From: Cyprinodon diabolis
Lineage: Eukaryota > Chordata > Actinopteri > Cyprinodontiformes > Cyprinodontidae
Direction: 5' to 3'
Assembly (NCBI GenBank): GCA_030533445.1
Contig: CM060076.1
Coordinates: forward strand, 24,538,603-24,602,602
DNA length: 64,000 bases
In this document: one piece after another, positions 1-10,566 of the stretch
How the letters are laid out: each line of letters opens with the position of its first letter
Position numbering within the stretch: the stretch's first letter is position 1
Program-made: the position numbers and the translations under genes
Notes under the pieces: generated by a model
What the model was told of the DNA's origin: nothing
What the model saw: the letters and a program-made list of their open reading frames with translations, nothing else
The model's database searches: none

Positions 1-115
1 TGCCGGAGCCGCAGAGCCGCACCGCACCGTAGTCAATAGGGCGGTGTGAGAGGGGGTGTGCGGGAGTTGCGGTCTCCGTCGGCTCGGTAACCGCACCGGA
101 GCCAGTGTGAGCAAG
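1..115 (+). other. CpG-rich segment, possible non-coding first exon
   Basis: The first ~115 bases are strikingly GC- and CpG-rich compared with the AT-rich sequence that follows. They end near a good splice donor-like site (aagggGTAAGCC at about 114-125). This would fit a 5' untranslated exon at a CpG-island promoter, with intron sequence after it. No ATG-led reading frame supports coding. The window edge cuts the segment, so this is a suggestion only; it could also be an unrelated GC-rich patch. Confidence 0.25.
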
Positions 116-955
116 GGGTAAGCCTATAACTCTAATAAGTTTCCACCTGGAGGCTTCCTAAATGTGACTGCTCATCAAGCATAAACCATCCATCCAAATT
201 TATCAATCATTCAGTCATAGTAGGGGACGTCAAAGGATTGTTTCCTGCTGAAAATGACTGTTGTTTAAACAAAGGGCTAGGTGACAAGAAGATGACTCTT
301 TTTAAAGGAACTCTCTGGTTGTAGAGGACAGACAGGACCACTGCCTGTTTACGATGCCATGTTTGATGGCATAAAACCACCTTCGTGTAGCGTGATGTGT
401 ACAGGGAGATGGTTTACTGCAGAGACAAATTAAAACAATTTCCCACATTGGCTTGGACAGATTATAAAAAGTTATTAAAAATAAATAAACCACCTGTGTA
501 GGTATAAAGGAAAGCCCCAACTAACGAGTCTGTGCAGCATCTCAAACCAGAACAGAGAGAGCATGTTTTATATGTCTAAATTAAAAAACATAACAACTAT
601 GTCCACAGAAAAGAAAAGCACAGCAATAAACACCATTTATATGCTGACTAAGGCAGTGAGAGGAGATTCTCAAGTCTCTTTCCCACTTAAATTAGTGGGT
701 TAACGCATATTTTTCAAACATTTTTCAAACACGTCAACCCTTTTTCCCATTTGGTACAAAAGCCGGGTCTGGCCGTCTACTGGGAACTGCAGAGCTCTGT
801 TTTCAAATTCTGCGTGCCTGTTAATTCTATCACGCTGGGTTGACGTAGACAATATCATTAATGCAACAGAAATTTAGAAAGCTAACAATAGAGAGCAACA
901 TTGTGCTCTCCATTTAGCAACAGTGTGCTTTAAGGTTGCACTTTTTTGTCCATCC
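116..955. other. No gene recognised
   Basis: AT-rich sequence without a convincing coding frame, RNA gene or repeat. Short open frames here have no protein-like composition. Confidence 0.5.
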
Positions 956-1100
956 AGATCTCTCTTGCAAATACCACTGCATGAAAAGTGAGATTTTCGT
1001 CCCCGTAAACTCCCGCAGATCTCCCTGATTTTCGTCAGTTTCCGACAATTTGCAGCCCGCGCTTTTCCGCGTTTGTCGTGCCGCAAATTGTCGGAAACGG
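956..1100. repeat. Left inverted arm of a putative DNA transposon, with internal hairpin
   Basis: Seen directly: this segment, reverse-complemented, matches 4400-4545 in blocks, including gacgaaaatc..cacttttca, a block like ctgacaatttacggg, and gggagttt. It also contains its own palindrome: ccgacaatttgc at 1047-1058 pairs with gcaaattgtcgg at 1083-1094 around a GC-rich loop. Long imperfect inverted arms with subterminal hairpins are typical of DNA transposon ends. The exact termini and a target duplication could not be fixed, so the superfamily is unknown. Confidence 0.5.
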
Positions 1101-1159
1101 ACTCTGACGTATGTGGAGAGCTGTACTAATGGCCCTAATTAGCATATGACTGCAGCAAA

Positions 1160-1350
1160 CCCGCGCGGCTGGCCAGGTCTGGCTTGAATAACCTACTCAG
1201 TATTGGCTGAAACCACTATTCTCAAACAAGTGAAATCGCTCGTGATTGGCAGCAAAACCACACGTGGCCACGCCAGGCTTTAATTTTCTTACTGAGTATT
1301 GGACGGAACCACTTCTTTTTAAACAAGTAAAGTCGCTCGTGATTGGTTGG
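1160..1350. repeat. Two-copy tandem duplication with ATTGG boxes
   Basis: Two diverged copies of a ~97-bp unit lie head to tail. Each has a ggccaggct-like block, a gtattgg block, aaccact, aaacaagt, and tcgctcgtgattgg. Both copies carry ATTGG (inverted CCAAT) motifs. The duplication lies just beyond the 3' end of the minus-strand C14orf93-like remnant. It may be subterminal transposon sequence; a promoter role is only a possibility. Confidence 0.5.
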
Positions 1351-1440
1351 CATATATATATATTTACATATAAATTTACATATATATATATATATTTATG
1401 AATATATATTTATTCATTCATATATTTATTCATTCATATG
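1350..1440. repeat. AT-rich simple repeat, (TA)n and (TTCA)-rich
   Basis: A run of alternating TA followed by ttattcattcatata repeats. It is low-complexity sequence with no coding content. Confidence 0.8.
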
Positions 1441-2331
1441 CTGTGTATTTATGTTATCCTACACTACTACACAATTATTAGGCTACCATCAAGGACATGA
1501 ATGACTTTATACAGGAAATGAACATTTGCCAGAAAGCTGTTTATGCAAAGAAAGAGCTTTATTAAAACACACACAACTATATACAACGCGTATCCAAACA
1601 CGTGCGTATCTAAAAATTACAAGTCCGTGAACGGTCCGTTTGCTTCCTCGGGGTTGGAGGTAACTGGCAGCATTCCCTCCGAGGCAGGTCCGATGTGCAG
1701 ACGCCTACTGTGCGTGGCCCTGTACTTCGGCATCGCTTCTAACCGGGACTGCAGCTTAACACAGAGTTCAGTGAGATCCGACCTACGAAATGGCGGCGAC
1801 CGTACAATCCATCCAGAGATACCGCCGACGACGCCATCTTCTTCGTCGGACATGAGGTCGACGGTGTCGGACTTTCAGGGTTCCACTTCCTCATCTGCTA
1901 GCACACTCTGCCTCGCTTTCAGCAGCTAAAAAAAAACAATGAATCAGCGCACTGCGTATGGACACAACACATCTATCAATGCACCTGAAAAATAGTCACC
2001 AAATAAAGTCTTACCCTCTTTCTTCTAGCCCGACTACGAGCAGATTGCTTGGCAGCCTCCGCACGCAACGTGTTGGCTGGCTGCGTATATCTGAAGCTCC
2101 TGCGTAACGTCTCAATACGTCTTACAGGCAGCTGGAAAACAATTAAATGAGAGTGGTATGAATAAAAAATCAAACGCAAGTCACAGTAACAAAGAAGGAG
2201 AAAGGATTAAAACAAGTCACTTACACACAATGTCGTCTTTATCAACATCGTGCAAATCTGGACTTGCTAATATGGCTCCGAGCAAATAGGAGGTCACCGC
2301 CTCATTGTGAGGCGACAGTAGTGACAGTAGT

Positions 2332-2363
2332 GCTGTACATTTTGTGAAAACAAAATGTACAGC
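2332..2363. repeat. Perfect 13-bp-arm hairpin
   Basis: gctgtacattttg (2332-2344) is the exact reverse complement of caaaatgtacagc (2351-2363), separated by tgaaaa. It sits at the upstream edge of one candidate exon of the C14orf93-like remnant. It is a possible footprint of a small palindromic insertion, or a chance structure. Confidence 0.7.
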
Positions 2364-2540
2364 TATGATCGGTATCTATCTGTATCCATTTCCTTTTACC
2401 GCAGAATGAAAGCATATTCTTTAAATCTTACCCTTGCTCCGGTTTATAGCGCCTGCAATTAGTCTCCGAGTTGTGAAGACGGCGTACTGCTTCCTGTGAA
2501 TCACAAAAATACACTTTAATAAAGCTTGTTCTTGCAAGGC

Positions 2541-2665
2541 TACTATTAGCCGTAGCTTTAGGCTAGGCTTTTATTAGCCGTAGCTTTAGGCTAGGCTGCT
2601 ATTAGCCATAGCTTTAGGCTAGGCTGCTATTAGCCGTAGCTTAGGCTAGGCTGCTTTTAGCTTAG
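2541..2665. repeat. 28-bp minisatellite, about four copies
   Basis: The motif attagccgtagctttaggc recurs at 2545, 2573, 2601 and 2629, an exact 28-bp period, and then decays in a fifth partial copy. It lies in what would be an intron of the C14orf93-like remnant. Confidence 0.9.
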
Positions 2666-3010
2666 CAGGCAGTAATCGAACATATATTTACCGCTAGCAT
2701 CTCTTCTTTGAGTTCGTCTTGTTCGACTGGAGAGTCGCCATCGCGTCCAAGAGGAGTTTTACCCCGAAATCCCACATACTCCACTCCAGAACTGCGGTAA
2801 AGCTAGCCGCCTCTTCGAAAATAACAGTAAAGCCAGCCCGCTCTCGATTTTCACATGCGCGACAGCTCATGACATTATGGTACCGCCATTTACGTGCTGC
2901 TTTCACAATAAAAGCATGCATCCGGTCCAGGTTTAATCTACTGGAAATAGATTTACAACGGCTTCAAGTTTTAGACTTTGTATTTATGCTGAAAGACTCC
3001 GTTGATCTGA

Positions 3011-4132
3011 TGTGTCATTTCAAAATAAAACACACAAACAAAAACAAAACAACTCTCTATTTCCAGTGACTTCTAGCACATCTGGTTACAGAGGGACACC
3101 TCTAGAACACAACCTCAAACTGTCAACAACATCTGATGTGTCATTTCAAAATAAAACACAATTAAAAAAGCACTTTTTTAGTTTTTTAACCTAAGTTGCC
3201 GTGCCCATTGCTGGAAAACTCTCTGTTTCCAATGACTTCCAGCACATCTGGTTGACAGAGGGACACCTCTAGAACACAACCACAAACTGTCAACAACATC
3301 TGATGTGTCATTTCAAAATAAAACACAATTAAAAAAGCACTTTTTGACTTTTTTACCCTAAGTTGCCATGCCCATTGCTGGAAAACTCTCTTTTTCCAAT
3401 GACTTATAGCACATCTGGTTGACAGAGGGACACCTCTAGAACACAACCACAAACTGTCAACAACATCTGATGTGTCATTTCAAAATAAAACACAATTAAA
3501 AAAGCTCTTTTTGACTTTTTTACCCTAAGTTGCCATGCCCATTGCTGGAAAACTCTCTGTTTCCAATGACTTCCAGCACATCTGGTTGACAGAGGGACAC
3601 CTCTAGAACACAACCACAAACTGTCAACAACATCTGATGTGTCATTTCAAAATAAAACACAATTAAAAAAGCACTTTTTGACTTTTTTACCCTAAGTTGC
3701 CATGCCCATTGCTGGAAAACTCTCTGTTTCCAATGACTTATAGCACATCTGGTTGACAGAGGGACACCTCTAGAACACAACCACAAACTGTCAACAACAT
3801 CTGATGTGTCATTTCAAAATAAAACACAATTAAAAAAGCTCTTTTTGACTTTTTTACGCTAAGTTGCCATGCCCATTGCTGGAAAACTCTCTGTTTCCAA
3901 TGACTTCCAGCACATCTGGTTGACAGAGGGACACCTCTAGAACACAACCACAAACTGTCAACAACATCTGATGTGTCATTTCAAAATAAAACTCTAATAA
4001 AAAAGCACTTTTTGACTTTTTTAACCTAAGTTGCCGTGCCCATTGGTGGAAAACTCTCTGTTTCCAATGACTTCCAGCACATCTGGTGGACAGAGGGACA
4101 CCTCTAGAACACAACCACAAACTGTCAACATT
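3011..4132. repeat. 167-bp tandem array with dimeric higher-order structure
   Basis: The phrase cctaagttgcc (gctaagttgcc in one copy) starts at 3190, 3357, 3524, 3691, 3858 and 4025, exactly 167 bp apart. A diverged partial unit lies to the left and a truncated one to the right, about 6.7 units in all. Copies alternate between two forms: units at 3190, 3524 and 3858 carry cttccagcac and mostly gcactttttgac, while units at 3357 and 3691 carry cttatagcac and gctctttttgac. The amplified unit is therefore mostly a 334-bp dimer. The long minus-strand open frames repeated every 334 bp are a product of this periodicity, not genes. The array lies within the inverted arms at 956-1100 and 4400-4545. 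Confidence 0.95.
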
Positions 4133-4399
4133 TTACTGCTCTAAATGTATTGCTCTGTCAGCTAAAGATCTGTTTTGGTCTCTATACTTTAATTAAATAA
4201 ATCAATTCAAGCTAAAATGTAAGAGTCTATACTGAGCCTGATCTCTTTGTATCAGAGATTTTCTTACCTTTTAGAAAAATGTCACTTGGGGTTAAACTCC
4301 CCCTGCAACCCTGATTTGCATTTGTATAGCTCACAGCATTTTCATTTACATGTTAAAGCCTCCCCTAGAATTCCATGGGGGGAGGCATGGGGGGAACAC

Positions 4400-4545
4400 T
4401 GCCTAAGAAAGTCCACGTCAATTTCTGACAATTTACGGGAGTTTTCGGCGAAGCCTGTAAATTGCCGTAAACTGCCGCTAACCTGAAGTTCCACGATAAT
4501 CTACAGTGCCGCATATTGACGAAAATCCCACTTTTCAGTGTGCAG
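4400..4545. repeat. Right inverted arm of the putative DNA transposon
   Basis: This is the reverse-complement partner of 956-1100. It has its own internal partial symmetry (acaatttacggga ... tgtaaattgccgtaaactgcc). If the arms are true ends, the element spans about 950-4550. It encloses the C14orf93-like exons and the 167-bp array. Confidence 0.5.
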
Positions 4546-4728
4546 TGTGCTGCACGACGCTTATCAAGTGCAAGCAGAATTGTTTTGGCTTTAACTGGTA
4601 TGATGCTGTGACGTGTGGGTCGGTAAGCCATTCCAACTGCCAATAAAAACACAAGAAACCTAAGAATTCTATTATTTCTGCTACATTGCCTGGATGACAG
4701 CCAAAAGGCTGCATAACAACAGCATACA

Positions 4729-4945
4729 ACAGGGGTGGGTAATTCAAGTTCCTGAGGCCCTGTATCCTGCATCTTTAGGTTGTACCTTAGGTTCAGCACA
4801 CTGGAATCAAGTAATTCGATGATTGAGAGGCTCTGGAGGAGCTGACCGCATACTAAGGAGGTAACTCAACCATTTGATTCAGTTGTCTTGGACAAAGGAA
4901 AGTTGAAGGATACCAGCCTCCAGGAACTCTATATGTCAGTAATCT
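4729..4945. mobile_element. Degraded short non-autonomous DNA element
   Basis: The segment starts acaggggtgggtaattcaag and continues with cctg.ggccctgt.tcctgca, a pattern I know as a common interspersed repeat in teleosts. Near the other end, cctccaggaact is a rough inverted match to the start (caagttcctgagg). No target duplication was found and the right terminus is eroded. Family assignment (hAT-like) is from memory and weak. Confidence 0.35.
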
Positions 4946-4949
4946 GATT

Positions 4950-7900
4950 AATCTGGATGGCTTCTTAACCTAATAATAATTCAAAATGCATAAAATTCCA
5001 CTGGTAAAACTTTTACCAGCGGGTGAAGCTATTGTGAGCAGCTCCAAGTTGACAACAAAAGTTCCAACCCCGACAGCTCTGGAACTGTTATAGCTATATG
5101 TCTGACATTTTTTGCATTTGTGGTTGACATGATGTAGAACAAATATAAAACAATAAAACCTGTTTTTTCTCAAAATGTCTTTATTACTGCTGTTCAAAAA
5201 AAGGAATAAAAAACAACTTTGAGTCATGTTTGAACGGATGCATCCTGGTCTGTGTTCTAGTCACCCAATTTTATTTTATTCTATTCAAAAACTAGAGGGT
5301 GTTGGCTTTCAAATAATGTATTACACTTTTAATTTGGGCTTACAGTTCCTAAGTTATTTGCTTTTCCAATTGGGTATCCAAAATAGGTGAGGATTACCCA
5401 AAATGAGGTGGATGTTAAGAGGTTAAGATAGAAATGTATATACATTTTAAAAATACCTACTCTTATAAGAAATTATATAAAAATAAAGCTGGGCTAAATG
5501 TTTGCTTAAAAGTGCTTAAAATTGCTCGCCATTAAGCAGTTGCTTTAACAATAATTTGCTATTTTATTGTCTTCGAAAAGAGTATGTTCCTTATAAGCTG
5601 TTATTTCAAAATGTTGAGAATAATCTCACTTTTAAAAGTCCTAACATAGATCATCAACACAACCATGTCAGCAATCCTTCTAAAATCAATACGGAAACAA
5701 AAAATAGTAAATGTCATTTTATTCCTATTCTTGCAATAATAATAAAAAAACAAGTAAATAAGAAAGGTGTTCATAACATTGGTTGGCTCCAAAGCAAAAA
5801 GCACATTCAAGATGCTACAGAAAATATGCAGCTTTTATCACTAGGAAATCAATCACATAAAAGGTATAAAAAGGCAGAAAAACCCAAAGATAGAAAATTA
5901 ATGTAGGCTATTGACCATGAGAGAGTCCAAAGCATGAGCCAGGATTCATATTGGTAATGAAGCTTTGTAAGCAGAAAGGTGCAATGGATGTGTAGAAAAA
6001 AGACAGAAGCGACAGAATGAGAGCAATTTCCTGTAGTTCTCCTTTTACCCATGGGAGAAGGTGATTTTAGGAGACTGCAAGCCTTATGCAGCAACTTTGG
6101 GTGATGCACTATATTTGATATATGATTTATACAGGAAAAGAGGCCTTTAAAGATAATGAAGAGAAAGCAACATTGTCAGTTTGCATTTTCTTACGAAGGT
6201 GACAAGTACCAAAGAGAATAAGAGGAAAGGAACAGGAAAAGGTCACTGTCTCTTTGGGACATTGAGCAAATTAATCTTATGATGAGTTCAATAGAATTTG
6301 TGAATGCCACAACCTTCATAGTCTCACTTGATATATGATTGATTGCAAGCTAGATCTATCCTTTAAATTTTAGTTTTGGTCATATTTTTCAATGAACCAC
6401 CAGTGATCCCTTATATGTTATTTATTTTATTTTTCTAAAATAGAAATAAACCTGATAAATCCTTCGTAGGTTGTTATATTTTAGAGATTTCTTTTCACTG
6501 CCTCCGATACTCTTTTACTACTCCATCAGAACAAATGTATAACTCCCTAGTCAAAGAATTAATATGGAGCCCCACAGTGAGAACTGTATAGTCTTTTTTA
6601 TATCAGCAACACAATGTGCATGAAAAAGAGACCATATAATAGATCTTCCAGGTAAAAGAAAAACAACCTTTTGATTCAGGTTTTAGTCACACATTAACGT
6701 GAAAAAGTCAGCATGAAAAGGAAAGAATAGCTCTAGATTTGCTGAGGGTTAACAAGTTTATTTCATTTTGAAAGGCCACACTACTCCTGGGTCCATACGC
6801 TGCAGAACTTAAAATGGTATGTTTCAGGCACTAGAGAGGCTTTAGGACTCCTCAAATAGAGAGAACACTTCACTGTAGCCATAGACCTATAAAAATTCTC
6901 TGATATGTGGATCAGTGCTAGTGCTGATGCTATTAAGACCTTAGTTTCAGTGTTAGAAGGTTATTGAGTCAGGCAGGAATAGGTTTCTTAACTGTGGTAA
7001 TGCTTTTCATCTGCTCTCTACAGGTGGTAAGAGACATTACAATAAATCTGTCAATGTAATAAAACACATTATTCCTAGCAAGCTGTTTCACAGCAGTAAT
7101 GGTAGACTAGGGTCCAGTTCCTTTATATTCTTACATTAGACCGTGCAAGAATTTTGTTTTCTCCAGTTTTAGCAGCAGGAAACAACAGATGTACAATCCC
7201 ATACAGGAGGTCTGCACTGATTGTCTGCCAAGAAGAAGATATTTTCAGCTCTGTGTGCTTGTTTCTGGGTTGCTTAGCAAGATGTCCTAAGGTCAGCAGA
7301 TACACACAGTGGTTGTAAAAAAGACTTTCATTCCTTTTAGCCCTCGACATTCTAATGAACGGCTGCTCCTGCAGAATTTAGGTAATACCCTCCCTCATCC
7401 TCATTCACTGGAATCTAGATCTTAGATTGATCTATGCATCAAGCTGTATCAAAAGTTGGTCTGAAGCCAGTATCATTTTTTTTAAATACTTTTTTAAATA
7501 AAGTGTTTCACAAATATGAGCCTCTCCTTTTCAAAATTAACAAATATGCATTAATCCTGTATAGCCCCCCAAAATGATCTGTTCATTGTATTGCACTCAT
7601 TACTGGTTCTGTTTTAATGTAGCTTATATACATTGCAATTTCAACCTGGCCTGGAGATACTCTAAAGAAGACAAGGCAATAATGTAAGAGTTTATTGACA
7701 AAAATTTATATTTTTGGTGCTCAGACCCTGAAGATGTAGAGCTTAATATTTCTGATGATGATTAAAATGTGCAGATTTTTGAGAATGAAGATGTCTTCCC
7801 CCTCTCCCAGAGCCTGGGCCCTGGAATTGAAGATGAAGAAGGAAGGAAGCTGGATGGAGTTACTTATTGGGCAGTGAAGGGGGCAGAGGAGGGTGGTATC

Positions 7901-10005
7901 TCGATTGAAATGCAGAGTGAACCATTAATGAAGCATCCAAAAAAGGACAAATCAGTTGCTAGGGAGGTGTGAAGAGCAGAAGAAGATTGCCAGAGGTAGA
8001 TCCAGATGATGCACCAATTGGGAGATGAAGGTTAAGCTTTGTGCAGCAAACATTTTTGTGTCCCTTATTTGCCTTCTAGGTCTTTTTCAGAAAAGTAGAC
8101 AAATTATTCAACAGGCTAGCTTCTGAAAAAAAAAACATACTGGATGTGGGAAAAACTCGTTTACTTGCCTTAATGTTTGCTAATCATGGCAAAATACCTG
8201 ATTAAATGGGTAAAACTCTGCTTTATTGTAGGGCAAACACAACTACCCTAAGATTGTTTAAGCTTTGCATTTTTGGGTTGGCAGAGTGATCAAACCATTG
8301 GTGTCACATCAGGGCCTCAACTCTCCAACAGACCAGCTTAAATCAGATTTAGCTGTGATATAATTATTTCAAAGTGAAAAGTTCCTATTTGGTGTCTGTT
8401 GAAATAGCTAGGGTGCTCATGTAGAGTTTACTATTTTAAATTATGTTTTTGTAGTGAATTTTCACCTATTGAATGGTACATATCTCATTGCTGACGTTGC
8501 TATTGCGAGTTTAAAGTTTCTCGGTTTGCAATATTTCTACTTTTTTCTGCTCACTAAAATCTGACTAAATTTTAATTAAAAGCAGTTCATGGGAATTTAA
8601 TGACTAAAATCAACATTTAAACAGCATCACTGATTAGTGGAAACCTGTCCTGCATCAGCGACATTAAGTGTGTGAATTTTAAAATATGTCATGCATATCC
8701 ATAAACATTTCTGCAAGCTTTAACAGATGAAGGGTTGGAGTGGTATCAAAACAGTTAGTATCAAAACAGATTCTTCGCCAGAATATCAAAAGAGGTTATT
8801 TCCCGAACTCTTACTGCCACAGTTTACAGAAATACAGCAGCGCTGTTACATGAGACAACATATAGACCTTAGAAGGGGCTGCCCTAATTCTCCATGGCTA
8901 TGAAAAGATTTTAGCTAAACTACACTTGTTTGAGACGGGTGTCACTGCCGAAGACTGACACTGTGCACGTTTAACCACAGGGGTCACACTGCAGCCGCAG
9001 AGTCCATTAGCACATTACACACTCCCGTCGGCCTGGAAACGAGAAAAAGCCATTGAACATCCCATTCCACACCACCACACAGATTAGAGCAGCCCTAATG
9101 CAATAAGGTGTGTTACTTGTGATGAAGAAGTAGAAGGAGGAAAAGTCTAGACCCCTAGGAGTGTGAAGGTAAGGAGAGAAAACACCAAAGTGAAGAAAGA
9201 AGTAAGAAATGAGGAAGCAAATGAAGTGTGGCCTAGTGATGATCATCTTCTTTGATTGTGCATCAACACACATCCAATTGGGATCATTAGAGATGCCGAA
9301 CTGAATGCAATTTCCTTCTAAATGTCCGGATTAAATGGAGCAAAGTTAAGATAAGAAAACCTGCTGCTACACATTGTTGTCCTATCAGCACAAGTTTGCA
9401 GTTCTGCAAATGTCATCCATCTGTAGTTCTCTAACAACAACTTTAATGTCCAGAGCACGGCAACATTTCATTGTAGAAGGAATGTTTTCTCTGGCTGTTC
9501 CAGACAAAATTCACAAGAAGATCCACTAGTGGAGGAGGGGGGTGGGTGTCTTGTATGGGGGAACAGAATAAAATAGTAAAACTGAAAACCATTTAATTGC
9601 ATAATATATAAAGGGATCCAAGTAGTCTGATTTAGCAGATGACAACTGTGATCCTATCTAATTTACGTGACTTAGTGAAACACCCAGATATTTTTTAAAT
9701 AATTGCAAAAGTAAACTGTATGTGTAAAGCATGACATTGGTGCAACAGACCAGTCTGTGCCAGAATATATCTTCATAAGAGATTCAGTTTGTACCATAAA
9801 AGGGGCCAAGGCCAGTTCTAGGGGCACTGGCCTCTGCCTATATTCAGACCAGCAATGTTCTAGTTGTGGCATTTAAACACCAAAACAAAGCATTTTCTTC
9901 CTCCAAATGACTCTAATAGTAAAAGCTACTGAAAATTTTACAATATTTATCCATTGGAATGCTTGCCATATGGATCAATAAAGTTTTAAACTATTCCTGG
10001 TCTAA
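4950..10005. other. Long AT-rich stretch, no gene recognised
   Basis: No coding region, RNA gene or complete mobile element was recognised. One open segment at about 7681-7972 on the plus strand (acidic, then lysine-rich) has a stop before its ATG at 7769. It matches nothing I know and could be an old exon or chance. Confidence 0.4.
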
Positions 10006-10010
10006 CTTCC

Positions 10011-10274
10011 TGTTGGGATCCAGAGGTTTGCCCTCCAGAGGGCGACATGGATCCCTTTCTGTTTGCTTCTGTTGTCTGTTGGGATCCAGAGGTCTGGTCT
10101 CCAGAGGGCGATGTGGATCCCTTTCTGTGGGTTTCTGTTGTCTGTTGGTATCCAGAGGTCTGCCCTCCAGAGGGCGATGTGGATCCCTTTCTGAGGGGTT
10201 CTGCTGTCGGTTGGGATCCAGAGGCTTGCCCACCAGAGGGCACCGTGGATCCTCTCCTGAGAGCTGGTGCTCAT
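10011..10274 (+). repeat. Four-copy 66-bp repeat made from the LTR 5' end
   Basis: Copies start at 10011, 10077, 10143 and 10209, exactly 66 bp apart. Each begins with the LTR terminal sequence (TGTTGGGATCC, TGTTGGGATCC, TGTTGGTATCC, GGTTGGGATCC) and contains ccagagggcg and a ggatccctttctg-like block. Because 66 is a multiple of three, several frames stay open, which explains the repeated proline- and serine-rich open frames on both strands. These are not genes. Confidence 0.95.
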
Positions 10275-10561
10275 TTGAAGCAGCTGATCCCCATCTGCTG
10301 ATTAAGCTCTCCTTACTTAAGCTGACGGAGAGCTTCCCTCGGGGCCGGATTGCTGTTCCCTGTTGTGGTTAGCAAGCCTGCCTGAACCTGTAAACCTGTA
10401 AGCCTGAACCTGTGAATCTGTAAACCTGAACCTAACCTGCTTTGTCTCCTCCGCTCCCCAGGAGGAACCCTGTGTTTATCCAATAAATTATTGGACTTTT
10501 ATCCTGCCTGTGTGTCTGTGAGTTCTGCATCAGGGCTAGTAAAACCTACCTGATCATGACA
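10011..10561 (+). mobile_element. Solo LTR of a Ty3/gypsy-type element
   Basis: The 551-bp segment begins TGTTGGGATCC and ends ATCATGACA. It is flanked by a perfect 5-bp direct repeat CTTCC (10006-10010 and 10562-10566). An AATAAA signal is at 10482-10487. The termini and the start block resemble the LTR of the chromodomain gypsy element at 25752-31539 (TGTTGGGATCTGG...ATCATGACA), so a related family is likely. No internal genes are present, as expected after recombination between two LTRs. The first quarter is a four-fold tandem repeat (separate entry). Confidence 0.9.
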
Positions 10562-10566
10562 CTTCC

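Larger units (their letters stand above)
1617..2780 (-). pseudogene. C14orf93-like multi-exon gene remnant inside a putative transposon
   Basis: Several minus-strand blocks read as protein and are bounded by splice-like sites. The last exon (1617-1925; acceptor after a T-run and AG) encodes LMSDEEDG, then GWIVRSPPFRRSDLTELC and PASEGMLP, and ends at a TAA. A 39-codon exon (2015-2131) encodes an arginine-rich stretch (LRRSFRYTQPAN...RARRKR) between ttttccag and gtaag. About 2225-2333 encodes SPHNEAVTSYLLGAILASPD; 2432-2493 encodes EAVRRLHNSETNCRRYKPEQ; about 2692-2780 encodes an acidic segment (DSPVEQDELKEEMLA) before gtaaat. From memory, human C14orf93 has the same order: TSPHN, a basic RRYR-type block, LMSDEED, then VxRSPxFRxxxLTELC and PxSxxLP. 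An in-frame TGA follows EEVEP in the last exon. Splice phases between the middle exons do not all fit, so this copy looks decayed. Function is not known to me. The link to a transposon is inferred from the flanking inverted arms. Confidence 0.6.

Noticed and set aside
3186..4120. Repeated 71- and 88-residue minus-strand open frames (MWLCSRGVPLSTRC...)
   Set aside because: They recur every 334 bp because they are the complement of the 167-bp tandem array; no gene signals.
3011..4132. CRISPR-like array
   Set aside because: Repeats are contiguous without unique spacers and the genome is clearly a vertebrate's.
9986..10372. Overlapping proline/serine-rich open frames on both strands
   Set aside because: Produced by a 66-bp (multiple of three) repeat inside a solo LTR.
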